A DNA stretch of 44,148 nt from an uncultured Bacteroidales bacterium (lineage in GTDB: Bacteria > Bacteroidota > Bacteroidia > Bacteroidales > Lentimicrobiaceae): positions 1 to 44,148 of the forward strand of contig CALCQV010000017.1 in the NCBI GenBank assembly GCA_937894795.1, in the 5' to 3' direction. This document shows, piece after piece, positions 33,649 to 41,361 of the stretch (position 1 is its first letter; every line of letters starts with the position of its first letter). The notes beneath the pieces are model-generated. The model ran no database searches. It worked only from the letters and a program-made list of their open reading frames with translations, and was not told the DNA's origin. Both the position numbers and the translations under genes were made by a program.

Positions 33649-34491
33649 ATGCAACGAAACATATTACATTTTTCAGTTTTTTGCTTGTTTGCTCTTTTCA
33701 CATTAATACTGCCTTCAAATGCCATGGCACAGGGTGATTTACTTATTACGCCCCGCCGTGTTGTGTTTGAAGGAAACAAGCAGTCGCAGGAACTTACCCT
33801 TGCCAACACGGGTAATGATACGGCACGTTATAATGTCTCATTTGTTCAATACCGGATGACGGAATCAGGAGCATTTGAACAGATAACAGAACCCGATTCG
33901 GGACAATATTTTGCTGATAGGTATTTGAGGATTTTCCCAAGGAGTGTAACACTTGCTCCGAATGAAGCTCAGGTTGTAAGAATGCAATTCCGCAAAACAT
34001 CTGAAATGAAACCGGGGGAGTATCGTTCACACCTATATTTCAGGGCAGTTCCTGATGAAAAACCACTCGGTGAAGAGACTATTTCAGATTCTGCTTCAAT
34101 AGGTATAAGGCTCATTCCAATCTTCGGTATTACTATCCCTGTAATAGCCAGAGTTGGTGACTTACCTCTTTCAGTTGAATTAGCCGATTTGCAACTTGAC
34201 ACTAAATCAGACACAGTGCCTGGATTATCGGTTAATTTTATCCGTAATGGCGATAAATCGGTGTTTGGTGATCTTACCGTCAACTGGATTTCACCAGAGG
34301 GAGCTGTTACTGAGGTTGGGTTGGTTAGAGGCATTGCTGTATATACTCCTAATAAGACTAGAAAATTCAGGATGAGCCTGAGGAATATACCGGCTGTAAA
34401 TTATCATACAGGCAAACTGGCAATTACCTATAAAGCTCCAAACGATGGGAAACCCGAAGTATTTGCCGAGAAGGAATTGAATATCAATTAA
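33649..34491 (+). CDS. PapD-like periplasmic pilus chaperone
   Basis: A 280-residue exported protein with signal peptide (residues 1-27, ending AMA-Q). Domain 1 (about 29-150) has the immunoglobulin-like chaperone pattern: DLLITPRRVVFEGNKQSQEL, where Arg37/38 matches the subunit-carboxylate-binding Arg8 of PapD, NTGNDTARYNVSF, RIFPRSVTLAPNEAQVVRMQ, and the GEYRSHLYFRAVP strand. The IRLIPIFGITIPVIAR segment corresponds to the end of domain 1. Domain 2 follows from about residue 170. Family role: supplies a strand to fold pilin subunits and delivers them to the usher. It is first of a four-gene operon with a surface protein, a DUF4402 subunit and an usher-like barrel. Confidence 0.85.
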   Translation: MQRNILHFSVFCLFALFTLILPSNAMAQGDLLITPRRVVFEGNKQSQELTLANTGNDTARYNVSFVQYRMTESGAFEQITEPDSGQYFADRYLRIFPRSVTLAPNEAQVVRMQFRKTSEMKPGEYRSHLYFRAVPDEKPLGEETISDSASIGIRLIPIFGITIPVIARVGDLPLSVELADLQLDTKSDTVPGLSVNFIRNGDKSVFGDLTVNWISPEGAVTEVGLVRGIAVYTPNKTRKFRMSLRNIPAVNYHTGKLAITYKAPNDGKPEVFAEKELNIN

Positions 34492-34514
34492 AATCATGTC
34501 AGTTATTTAGCTAA

Positions 34515-37169
34515 ATGAACTTTACCGTTACACTTCGAAATAACACATTTCACTTTCATCAAATCGGCAGATCGGTGAGGGGTATTTCGAATTATAGGAA
34601 TCTAATATTCCTGTGTTTTCATTTTGCTCTTTTCTTTCCGTTTATTGAAAATGCCTCGGCTCAATCAGGCGAACAATATGATATTCCCGGTACTTATACA
34701 TACACCGTACCAGTAGGCGTTACCCAAATTACTGTTGAGGCCTGGGGAGGAGGTGGTGCAGGGGGTGGAGCCATTAACGGCAAGGCAGCTGGAGGTGGTG
34801 GTGCAGGTGGTGCTTATGTGAGCAGTACTATATCAGTTACACCCGGTGAGTCGTTTATCATTAAAGTTGCAGATAAGAAAAATAGCTCTGCTACAAGTTC
34901 TTCAGCCAATAATAAAGGAAATGAATCATGGTTTAAACCCAATGATGGCACCAACAATTATATAGTTTTCGCTGAAGGTGGAAATGGCGGATCACCGGCA
35001 AATGGGAACAATGGACCAGGCAGTATTGGCCTAACTGCTTTATCGATAGGGCAAATAATTCATCAGGGTGGCAATGGCTCAGCAGGAAATGGGAATAAGG
35101 CTGACCAGGGTGGCGCCGGTGGCGGTGCGGGTGGCAATACAGGTATTGGTGGTAATGCTTCATTGGGAACAGGCGGTACTGGGATTAGCCCAGGAGGTAA
35201 TGGGGCGTACGGTCCGCAAAGTTCTAATTCTGATGGGACTGGGGGCTTTAACTATGGTGGCGGTGGCGGTGGTGCACAAACTCCTAACAGTAACCACCAA
35301 AGAGTCGGCGGTCCGGGTGCACAAGGCTTGGTCATTATTACTTATGTGGACTGTTCAAATTTTTGGACTGGTGCTATTGATAGTGATTGGAATAATATAG
35401 ATAATTGGACCTGCCGTATTCCTACTATAAGCATCGATGCTGTTGTACCTGCCGGCTTAGCGATCTACCCCGTATTAAATAATGGTGCTACAGGCACCTG
35501 CAAAAATCTTATTATCCAGTCAGGAGCTTCTGTAACTGTCACCGGCAATACTTTACAAATTGCGGAAGCAATCAATAATGCAGGCACATTGTATGCCGAT
35601 GAGGGAACCATCAGCATGAATGGAATAACAGGACAGGAAATTCCTGTTAATGTATTCTATAATAACACTTTATTAAACCTGATAATCAATAATCCAATGG
35701 GAGTTTCCCTTAATGGGACTCTTATCCTTACCGGAGTGTTGTTGGTGCAATCAGGCAATTTAATTTCAAATGATAATTTAATCTTGATTTCATCTGCCGA
35801 CCGGACAGCATTAATTGATGGCAGTGGATTAGGAGAAGTTGTAGGGAGTGTTACCGTTCAAAGGTACCTTCCTGAAGCTTTTGGATATAAGTATCTCTCC
35901 TCCCCTTTCATTAATGCCACTATCGGACAATATTCTGATGAAGTCAATCTAAATGCTTCCTTTGCTACTGTTTATAGCTATGAAGAGAATCAAGCAACTA
36001 CCGGTTGGTCCTCATATATGAATCCGGATTTACCATTAATTCCGGGCAATGGATATGCATTTAACTTAGGGACTTCAGCTATTCCCATTACCGTGTCTAC
36101 AATCGGCACAGTAAACAATGGCAATATCGGCCCACTCGCTCTTACGAATAATGCTCAGCCATTCACAAAAGGCTTTAACCTTATTGGAAATCCTTATCCT
36201 TCGCCTATTGATTGGAATGCCGGTGGCTGGCAGAGAACAAATATTGATGATGCGCTTTATTTCTATGATGCAGGGAACGATGACCAATACGTTGGCACCT
36301 ATAGTTCTTATATTAATGGAGTGTCAAGCAATGGTATCGCAGGAAATATTATCCCTGCTCAACAAGCATTTTTTGTTCACGTAACTGATGACTCCTACCC
36401 TGTAACCGGATCTATCGTATTTACTAATGAAGTTAGAGTTAATAATCTAAATCCTGTTTTTCATAAAAATAGCAATAAAACCTCTGAATCAATTATTCGG
36501 CTAAGTACTTCATTTTCAGAAGCTAATTCCACACCTGACTATGCAGTGCTGTACTATTCAGATTTTGCATCTGAAGGATTCAATCCATCATTGGATGCAT
36601 TAAAAATTTTGAACACGGACATATCAGTTCCAAGTCTTTATCTGATTCCTGAGGATAACAAGGAAGTTTCAATCAAGTCGCTAAAAGAGCCTTTAGGTGA
36701 AAGTCAGGTGATAAGATTGGGTATAAACTCCAAAATGCAAGGAATGTTGCGATTAAAAGCTGATGAAATTTCAAATTTACCGATAGGCTATAGTGTATAT
36801 CTTAAAGATAAATATACGGGTAGAGTACAAAATTTACAATCATCACCTGAATATACCTTCAACATCTACAATGAGACCTTAAATGATCGATTTGAGATAA
36901 TTATCAGCAATAAAACGCTTACTCAAAACGCATTTGGAACAGAAAGTTTCAATGCTCATCTGAAGGATGGGAATCTGATAGTAACACTCAACCTGAGAGA
37001 AGAACAAGTTATATTACAGGTTACCGACTTAGTAGGAAGAAATGTTTTACAACATGACATATTTGGGGAAGGACAGCATAACCTTGGACATGTTCCTGCT
37101 AAAGGAGTATATATTATTAGCATTTCTACGGACATGGGGAAAATTTCGAAAAAAATATATCTAAACTAA
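34515..37169 (+). CDS. large glycine-rich surface protein with T9SS sorting domain
   Basis: An 884-residue protein. A signal peptide sits at about 29-50 behind a long basic n-region (ending ENASAQ-SG). Residues 52-275 form a glycine-rich domain starting YTVPVGVTQITVEAWGGGG with many GG/GN repeats, ending GAQGLVIITYVD. Residues 283-300 carry FWTGAIDSDWNNIDNWTC, common in Bacteroidota adhesins, followed by beta-helix-like strands. The last 76 residues (809-884) match a type A T9SS C-terminal sorting domain, with LQVTDLVGRNVLQ, GVYIISIST and a terminal KKIYLN. It would be exported through the outer membrane by T9SS and attached at the surface. Its location between a pilus chaperone and an usher-like gene suggests an adhesin working with the fibre. 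The stop overlaps the next start by 1 nt. Confidence 0.82.
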   Translation: MNFTVTLRNNTFHFHQIGRSVRGISNYRNLIFLCFHFALFFPFIENASAQSGEQYDIPGTYTYTVPVGVTQITVEAWGGGGAGGGAINGKAAGGGGAGGAYVSSTISVTPGESFIIKVADKKNSSATSSSANNKGNESWFKPNDGTNNYIVFAEGGNGGSPANGNNGPGSIGLTALSIGQIIHQGGNGSAGNGNKADQGGAGGGAGGNTGIGGNASLGTGGTGISPGGNGAYGPQSSNSDGTGGFNYGGGGGGAQTPNSNHQRVGGPGAQGLVIITYVDCSNFWTGAIDSDWNNIDNWTCRIPTISIDAVVPAGLAIYPVLNNGATGTCKNLIIQSGASVTVTGNTLQIAEAINNAGTLYADEGTISMNGITGQEIPVNVFYNNTLLNLIINNPMGVSLNGTLILTGVLLVQSGNLISNDNLILISSADRTALIDGSGLGEVVGSVTVQRYLPEAFGYKYLSSPFINATIGQYSDEVNLNASFATVYSYEENQATTGWSSYMNPDLPLIPGNGYAFNLGTSAIPITVSTIGTVNNGNIGPLALTNNAQPFTKGFNLIGNPYPSPIDWNAGGWQRTNIDDALYFYDAGNDDQYVGTYSSYINGVSSNGIAGNIIPAQQAFFVHVTDDSYPVTGSIVFTNEVRVNNLNPVFHKNSNKTSESIIRLSTSFSEANSTPDYAVLYYSDFASEGFNPSLDALKILNTDISVPSLYLIPEDNKEVSIKSLKEPLGESQVIRLGINSKMQGMLRLKADEISNLPIGYSVYLKDKYTGRVQNLQSSPEYTFNIYNETLNDRFEIIISNKTLTQNAFGTESFNAHLKDGNLIVTLNLREEQVILQVTDLVGRNVLQHDIFGEGQHNLGHVPAKGVYIISISTDMGKISKKIYLN

Positions 37170-37675
37170 TGATGGCATCTCTCAAATATTTAAAACGGTT
37201 TTTAGCTGCCACACTTTTGTTTTGGGTACTAACTCAAGCTCTGGATGCCCAGGAGCTTCCACCTCGTCCGATGCAGGTTACCACATTCCAAAATCTTAGT
37301 TTTGGAGCATTTATCAATGGGAGTTCAGGTGGTACAGTTACAATCACCCCTGAAGGTTCAAGAATGGCAACGGGTGATATTTATCTCGCTAATATGGGAC
37401 AACTATATTATCCTGCAATTTTTGAAGTTGAAGCATTACCGGGAAACATCGTCCATATCTTATTACCGGTTTATACAGTATTAACAGGTCCGGGCGGTAA
37501 AATAGCGCAACTTGAAATCAACTCATCCTTTCCAAATTCTCCATTCATTAATTCCATCAATCCCCCAAATAAAACACAGGTTAGAATAGGTGGAACTCTT
37601 ACCGTTGATAATCCTTTAAGCAGTCCTGCCGGGAACTACTATGGTACCTTCTCTGTAACTTTTATACAGGAATAA
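37169..37675 (+). CDS. DUF4402 subunit lacking a donor strand, candidate tip or base subunit
   Basis: A 168-residue exported protein with signal peptide (residues about 8-27, ending LDAQ-EL). The DUF4402 core is complete: QNLSFGAFINGSSGGTVTITPEG, IFEVEALPGNIVHILLP, and the end AGNYYGTFSVTFIQE. Unlike its three paralogues, the mature chain begins ELPPRPMQVTTF and goes straight into the first core strand, without the alternating hydrophobic N-terminal extension. In chaperone-usher pili the subunit that accepts but does not give a donor strand is at the tip; that role is an inference here. It is translated directly after the T9SS protein (1-nt overlap) and 5 nt before the usher-like gene. Confidence 0.82.
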   Translation: MMASLKYLKRFLAATLLFWVLTQALDAQELPPRPMQVTTFQNLSFGAFINGSSGGTVTITPEGSRMATGDIYLANMGQLYYPAIFEVEALPGNIVHILLPVYTVLTGPGGKIAQLEINSSFPNSPFINSINPPNKTQVRIGGTLTVDNPLSSPAGNYYGTFSVTFIQE

Positions 37676-37680
37676 TACAA

Positions 37681-40674
37681 ATGCTACTCCTTCACTCACA
37701 AACTCGTCTCTCAATTAATCACAGAATAAAGGATCTGCAGATTCTCTTAGCTTTTCTCTGCTTTTCTTTACTATCAATATCACCTGCACAATCACAGACT
37801 GAGAATCAGAATGATTATGAGGATATCACAGTCTATCTGATGGTTCAGAATGTTGGGGGCTATGAAATTGATGCAGTCTATATGAATGATCAAATCTATG
37901 TTGATGTAGCTACTCTTTTCAATCTCTTAAAGATCAATAATATCTCATCAAGGGGCAATGACAGCATTACAGGTTTTTTTCTCAGGGAAGAAAATCAGTA
38001 TTCAATTAATGCAATAACCAGATCAGCGCAAATTGGCAGTAATTTTCATCTGCTTGATGACCAGGATATTTTTCGTTCCGAAATGGGATTATATCTCCGC
38101 AACACTGTGTTTGGGAAACTTTTTGGATTAAATCTGCATTTTAATTTCAGAAGTCTCACAATAGAGCTGAAAACCGACCATGAACTTCCAGTAATAAAGG
38201 AGATGCGACAAAAGCAGATGAGAAAAAACATCGACCGGCTTAGCGGTGTTGTGGAAGTTGACACAACTATAGGCAGAGAGTATCATCTATTAAATGGAGG
38301 CATGGTTGACTGGTCTGTCATTTCTACTCAGAACAGCAATGAGCGCAGTGATACCCGAGCTACTATTGCAGGCAGTGCGGAGCTTCTTGGGGGTGAGGCC
38401 ATTGGCATGCTTAATTATTCCACAATCACCGGCTTTGAAGAAAGGCAGCAACAATACAGATGGCGCTGGGTAAATAATGAAGCGAAAGCTATAAAACAAG
38501 TTCAGGCTGGAAAAATTCCTATTAAATCCACCTCCTCCTTATATGCACCGGTAATTGGAGCCTCCTTCACCAACACGCCTGCTTCATTTCGTAAATCATT
38601 CGGCAGCATCATCCTTTCCGACTACACTGAACCGGGATGGACCGTTGAACTTTATATCAATAATGTGATTGTTGATTTCACAACTGCTGATGCTTCAGGA
38701 TTCTTTAGTTTTGAAGTTCCTTTGGTATATGGCGCTTCCCAACTTACTTTAAAATACTTTGGTCCCTGGGGAGAAGAAAGAATTAAAGAACAAACAATCA
38801 ATATCCCTTATAACTTTTTGCCTAAAGGATCATTTGAATATAATGTTACCGGAGGAATAGTGAAGGATTCAACCAATGGTATATTCTCACGGGCAGAGTC
38901 GATGTATGGCATACATCGGAACATTACAATGGGTGCCGGTATGGAATACCTCTCGCTACTCGACAAGAATCAGACAATGCCATTTTTAAATGCCTCAGCC
39001 AGATTCCTGAACTACTTTCTATTCACCGGAGAATATACGCATAATGTAAAAACCAGGGGGTTACTTAATTATCGTCTTCCATCAGGACTCACTTTCGAGA
39101 TTGACTATACCAATTATGTACCCGGACAGAAGGCCATAAGTTTCAATTACCTGGAAGAGAGAAAAGCAAGCCTCTCAATTCCAGTCAAGATGGGAAGTAT
39201 CCGTTCATTTGCCCGTATGGCCTACAGGCAAAATGTACTTCCTCAAACTACTTATTCAAGCGCTGAAGTAATGCTCTCTTCCTTTTTTAAGGGTGTAAAT
39301 GCAAATATTTCAGCATTCGCTAATTGGTTACCTGAGGGCAATCCATATATCTATTCAAATGTTGCCCTGGGCTTTAGATTTGGCCGGTCAATAAACTTCC
39401 GCCCTCAGGCGCAGATAGACCTCACTTATGGTCGCCTCATCTCATATAAAGCTGAGCTGGAAAAGAACTTTTCACAAGTATCGCATCTTGCGGTTGTGTT
39501 TGAAGACAATCTAAGATCAGGTACCAGGAGTATTGAATTGTCGTTCAGATATGACTTGCCATTTGCTCAAACTTTATCATCAGCAAGAATGACAGGCGGA
39601 CAAGATTCTCATAATGATTTTTCTACTATTGAAAGCGCCAGAGGCAGTTTTGCCTTCGACAGTGGAAATGCAGTTGTGCATACTGACAATCGAAGTGCCA
39701 CGTGTAGAGGAGCATTGACAATAATACCATTCCTGGATCTGAATAACAATAACATCAAGGAAGAAAATGAGCCCTTGGCCACCGGGTTGGAAATGCGATT
39801 AAATGGAGGCCGGATAATTAAAAATGAAGAAGATTCTCTGATCCGCATTATTGAACTGGAACCTTACACTTCTTATCTTCTGGAACTGGATGATACTGGT
39901 TTCGAGAATATTGCATGGCAACTTATAAATAAAACCATTAGCATTATGGTTGATCCCGGACAATTTAAGCAAATTGGGATACCAATTAAAGTGATGGGAG
40001 AAGCTAATGGGATGATATACCTCAGAAAAGGCGACACAAAAGCCGGTCTTGGACGAATAGTCATTAATTTTACAGATCAGGATGGCAGATTATTTAACAG
40101 GGTTCTTTCAGAATCTGATGGCTATTATAATTTTCTTGGATTACCACCTGGCAATTACAAGGCTATGCCCGATACAAGCCAACTAAAACGTCTTGGATTA
40201 ACATCCGATCCTGAATTCTTTGATTTCAACATCACACCTGATCCTTATGGTGATATTATTGATGATATCACATTCATTCTCACACCAAAACAACCTAAAT
40301 CAGTGCAACCTGACTCAACATCAGTTAAAGATGCTGCCACAGGACAATCCACAGGCAACAATACAATTATAGAAGATATAAAATCCCCCATTCAGGATTC
40401 TTCTAAGCAGAAGGACACTTCAGGTAACTCTCCTCAAGGTAATTATAATATATCATTAGGTCAATGGTTTGTACAGGCTGGAGCTTTCGTGAATATTGCA
40501 CTTGCTAAGAATATGCAGAATTTGATTTTTAGTAAAACACGATTATCAGCCGGAATAGTATTAGAATCTTCTTTATACAAGGTGCGATTAGGCAATTATC
40601 CAAACAAAACGGAGGCTTTCAAAATATCAACTATCTTAAAAAACAATGGCATTGCAACTTTTATCGGGAGGTAG
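37681..40674 (+). CDS. usher-like outer-membrane barrel with C-terminal SPOR domain
   Basis: A 997-residue exported protein (signal peptide about 20-39, ending PAQSQ). Residues about 46-165 form an N-terminal alpha/beta domain (DITVYLMVQNVGGYEIDAVY). A long beta-barrel region covers 190-670; inside it EPGWTVELYINNVIVDF, ADASGFFSFEVPLVYGAS and NIPYNFLPKGSFEYNVTGG (318-391) follow the order of the plug/middle segment of PapC/FimD ushers. Two beta-sandwich domains follow: SdrD/CNA-B-like at 675-765 (FLDLNNNNIKEENEPLATG) and a carboxypeptidase-regulatory-like one at 775-865. After a Ser/Thr/Asp-rich linker, residues about 926-997 are a SPOR domain (GQWFVQAGAF, SLYKVRLGNYPNKTEA), which normally binds denuded peptidoglycan. 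Typical ushers lack the last three domains. Role inferred: secretion and assembly of DUF4402 subunits. Confidence 0.75.
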   Translation: MLLLHSQTRLSINHRIKDLQILLAFLCFSLLSISPAQSQTENQNDYEDITVYLMVQNVGGYEIDAVYMNDQIYVDVATLFNLLKINNISSRGNDSITGFFLREENQYSINAITRSAQIGSNFHLLDDQDIFRSEMGLYLRNTVFGKLFGLNLHFNFRSLTIELKTDHELPVIKEMRQKQMRKNIDRLSGVVEVDTTIGREYHLLNGGMVDWSVISTQNSNERSDTRATIAGSAELLGGEAIGMLNYSTITGFEERQQQYRWRWVNNEAKAIKQVQAGKIPIKSTSSLYAPVIGASFTNTPASFRKSFGSIILSDYTEPGWTVELYINNVIVDFTTADASGFFSFEVPLVYGASQLTLKYFGPWGEERIKEQTINIPYNFLPKGSFEYNVTGGIVKDSTNGIFSRAESMYGIHRNITMGAGMEYLSLLDKNQTMPFLNASARFLNYFLFTGEYTHNVKTRGLLNYRLPSGLTFEIDYTNYVPGQKAISFNYLEERKASLSIPVKMGSIRSFARMAYRQNVLPQTTYSSAEVMLSSFFKGVNANISAFANWLPEGNPYIYSNVALGFRFGRSINFRPQAQIDLTYGRLISYKAELEKNFSQVSHLAVVFEDNLRSGTRSIELSFRYDLPFAQTLSSARMTGGQDSHNDFSTIESARGSFAFDSGNAVVHTDNRSATCRGALTIIPFLDLNNNNIKEENEPLATGLEMRLNGGRIIKNEEDSLIRIIELEPYTSYLLELDDTGFENIAWQLINKTISIMVDPGQFKQIGIPIKVMGEANGMIYLRKGDTKAGLGRIVINFTDQDGRLFNRVLSESDGYYNFLGLPPGNYKAMPDTSQLKRLGLTSDPEFFDFNITPDPYGDIIDDITFILTPKQPKSVQPDSTSVKDAATGQSTGNNTIIEDIKSPIQDSSKQKDTSGNSPQGNYNISLGQWFVQAGAFVNIALAKNMQNLIFSKTRLSAGIVLESSLYKVRLGNYPNKTEAFKISTILKNNGIATFIGR

Positions 40675-40774
40675 CTGGTTTTTATTCTGTTTTTTACGAT
40701 AATAGCATTAAATCATCCTATTCCATTTCTTACAACTAAAGCCAGTTTATTAATATTATTGGTACTTTTTTTCA

Positions 40775-40782
40775 TATCTTTG
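40775..40782 (+). promoter_or_regulatory. -7 promoter element for the GNAT/macroglobulin unit
   Basis: TATCTTTG matches TAnnTTTG, 27 nt before the GNAT ATG; predicted start near 40789. The -33 region has no properly spaced TTG. No terminator hairpin is evident after the usher gene (40675-40774). Confidence 0.45.
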
Positions 40783-40809
40783 ATCTGTCGTTAAATAATA
40801 CTCCTTTCA

Positions 40810-41361
40810 ATGAATGACAGTGATTTCCCTGTTCTTGTAACAGATCGTTTAATACTTCGGCAGTTTAACTCAACAGATTCTGCTGAAGTTCAAAGGATGG
40901 CCGGCGATAAAGATTTAGCCGAAAACACACTTAATATTCCGCATCCTTACTTGGATGGAATGGCTGAAACATGGATCCAGTCGCAGGAATCTGATTTTCA
41001 AGCCGGCAAGTCATTAGTCTTTGCAATATGCCTCAAGGAAAACGGAAAATTGGCAGGAGCAATTGGCCTTAATCTGCAACTTAATTTTGAGTTGGCGGAG
41101 TTAGGTTACTGGATAGGTAAAGAATACTGGAACAATGGTTACTGCTCTGAAGCAGCAAGACTCATCATAGATTACGCCTTCAATCATTATAAACTGCATA
41201 AAATATATGCCACGTACTTCACCAATAACCCGGCATCGGGAAAAGTAATGGAAAAAGCAGGCATGCATTTTGAAGGGACATTAAGGGAACATCTCTTTCA
41301 TTGGGGTGAATACAAAAACCTGAATTATTACTGCATCTTTAAAGAGTTAAATAAAATATGA
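40810..41361 (+). CDS. GNAT family N-acetyltransferase (RimJ/RimL-like)
   Basis: A 183-residue cytosolic acetyltransferase. It opens with the RimJ/RimL pattern LVTDRLILRQFNSTD. The acetyl-CoA fold includes LAGAIGLNLQ, ELAELGYWIGKEYWNNGYCSEA (motif A region) and the C-terminal NNPASGKVMEKAGMHFEG, RxHLFHWGEYKNL block. The acceptor (ribosomal protein N terminus, amino sugar or small molecule) cannot be assigned. The stop overlaps the start of the following macroglobulin gene by 4 nt (ATGA), so the two are translationally coupled. Confidence 0.92.
   Translation: MNDSDFPVLVTDRLILRQFNSTDSAEVQRMAGDKDLAENTLNIPHPYLDGMAETWIQSQESDFQAGKSLVFAICLKENGKLAGAIGLNLQLNFELAELGYWIGKEYWNNGYCSEAARLIIDYAFNHYKLHKIYATYFTNNPASGKVMEKAGMHFEGTLREHLFHWGEYKNLNYYCIFKELNKI

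Noticed and set aside
35068..35400. 110-codon overlapping frame inside the glycine-rich domain
   Set aside because: It is a shadow caused by GGT/GGC-rich codons in another frame; the main 884-codon frame is continuous and has recognisable domains at both ends.
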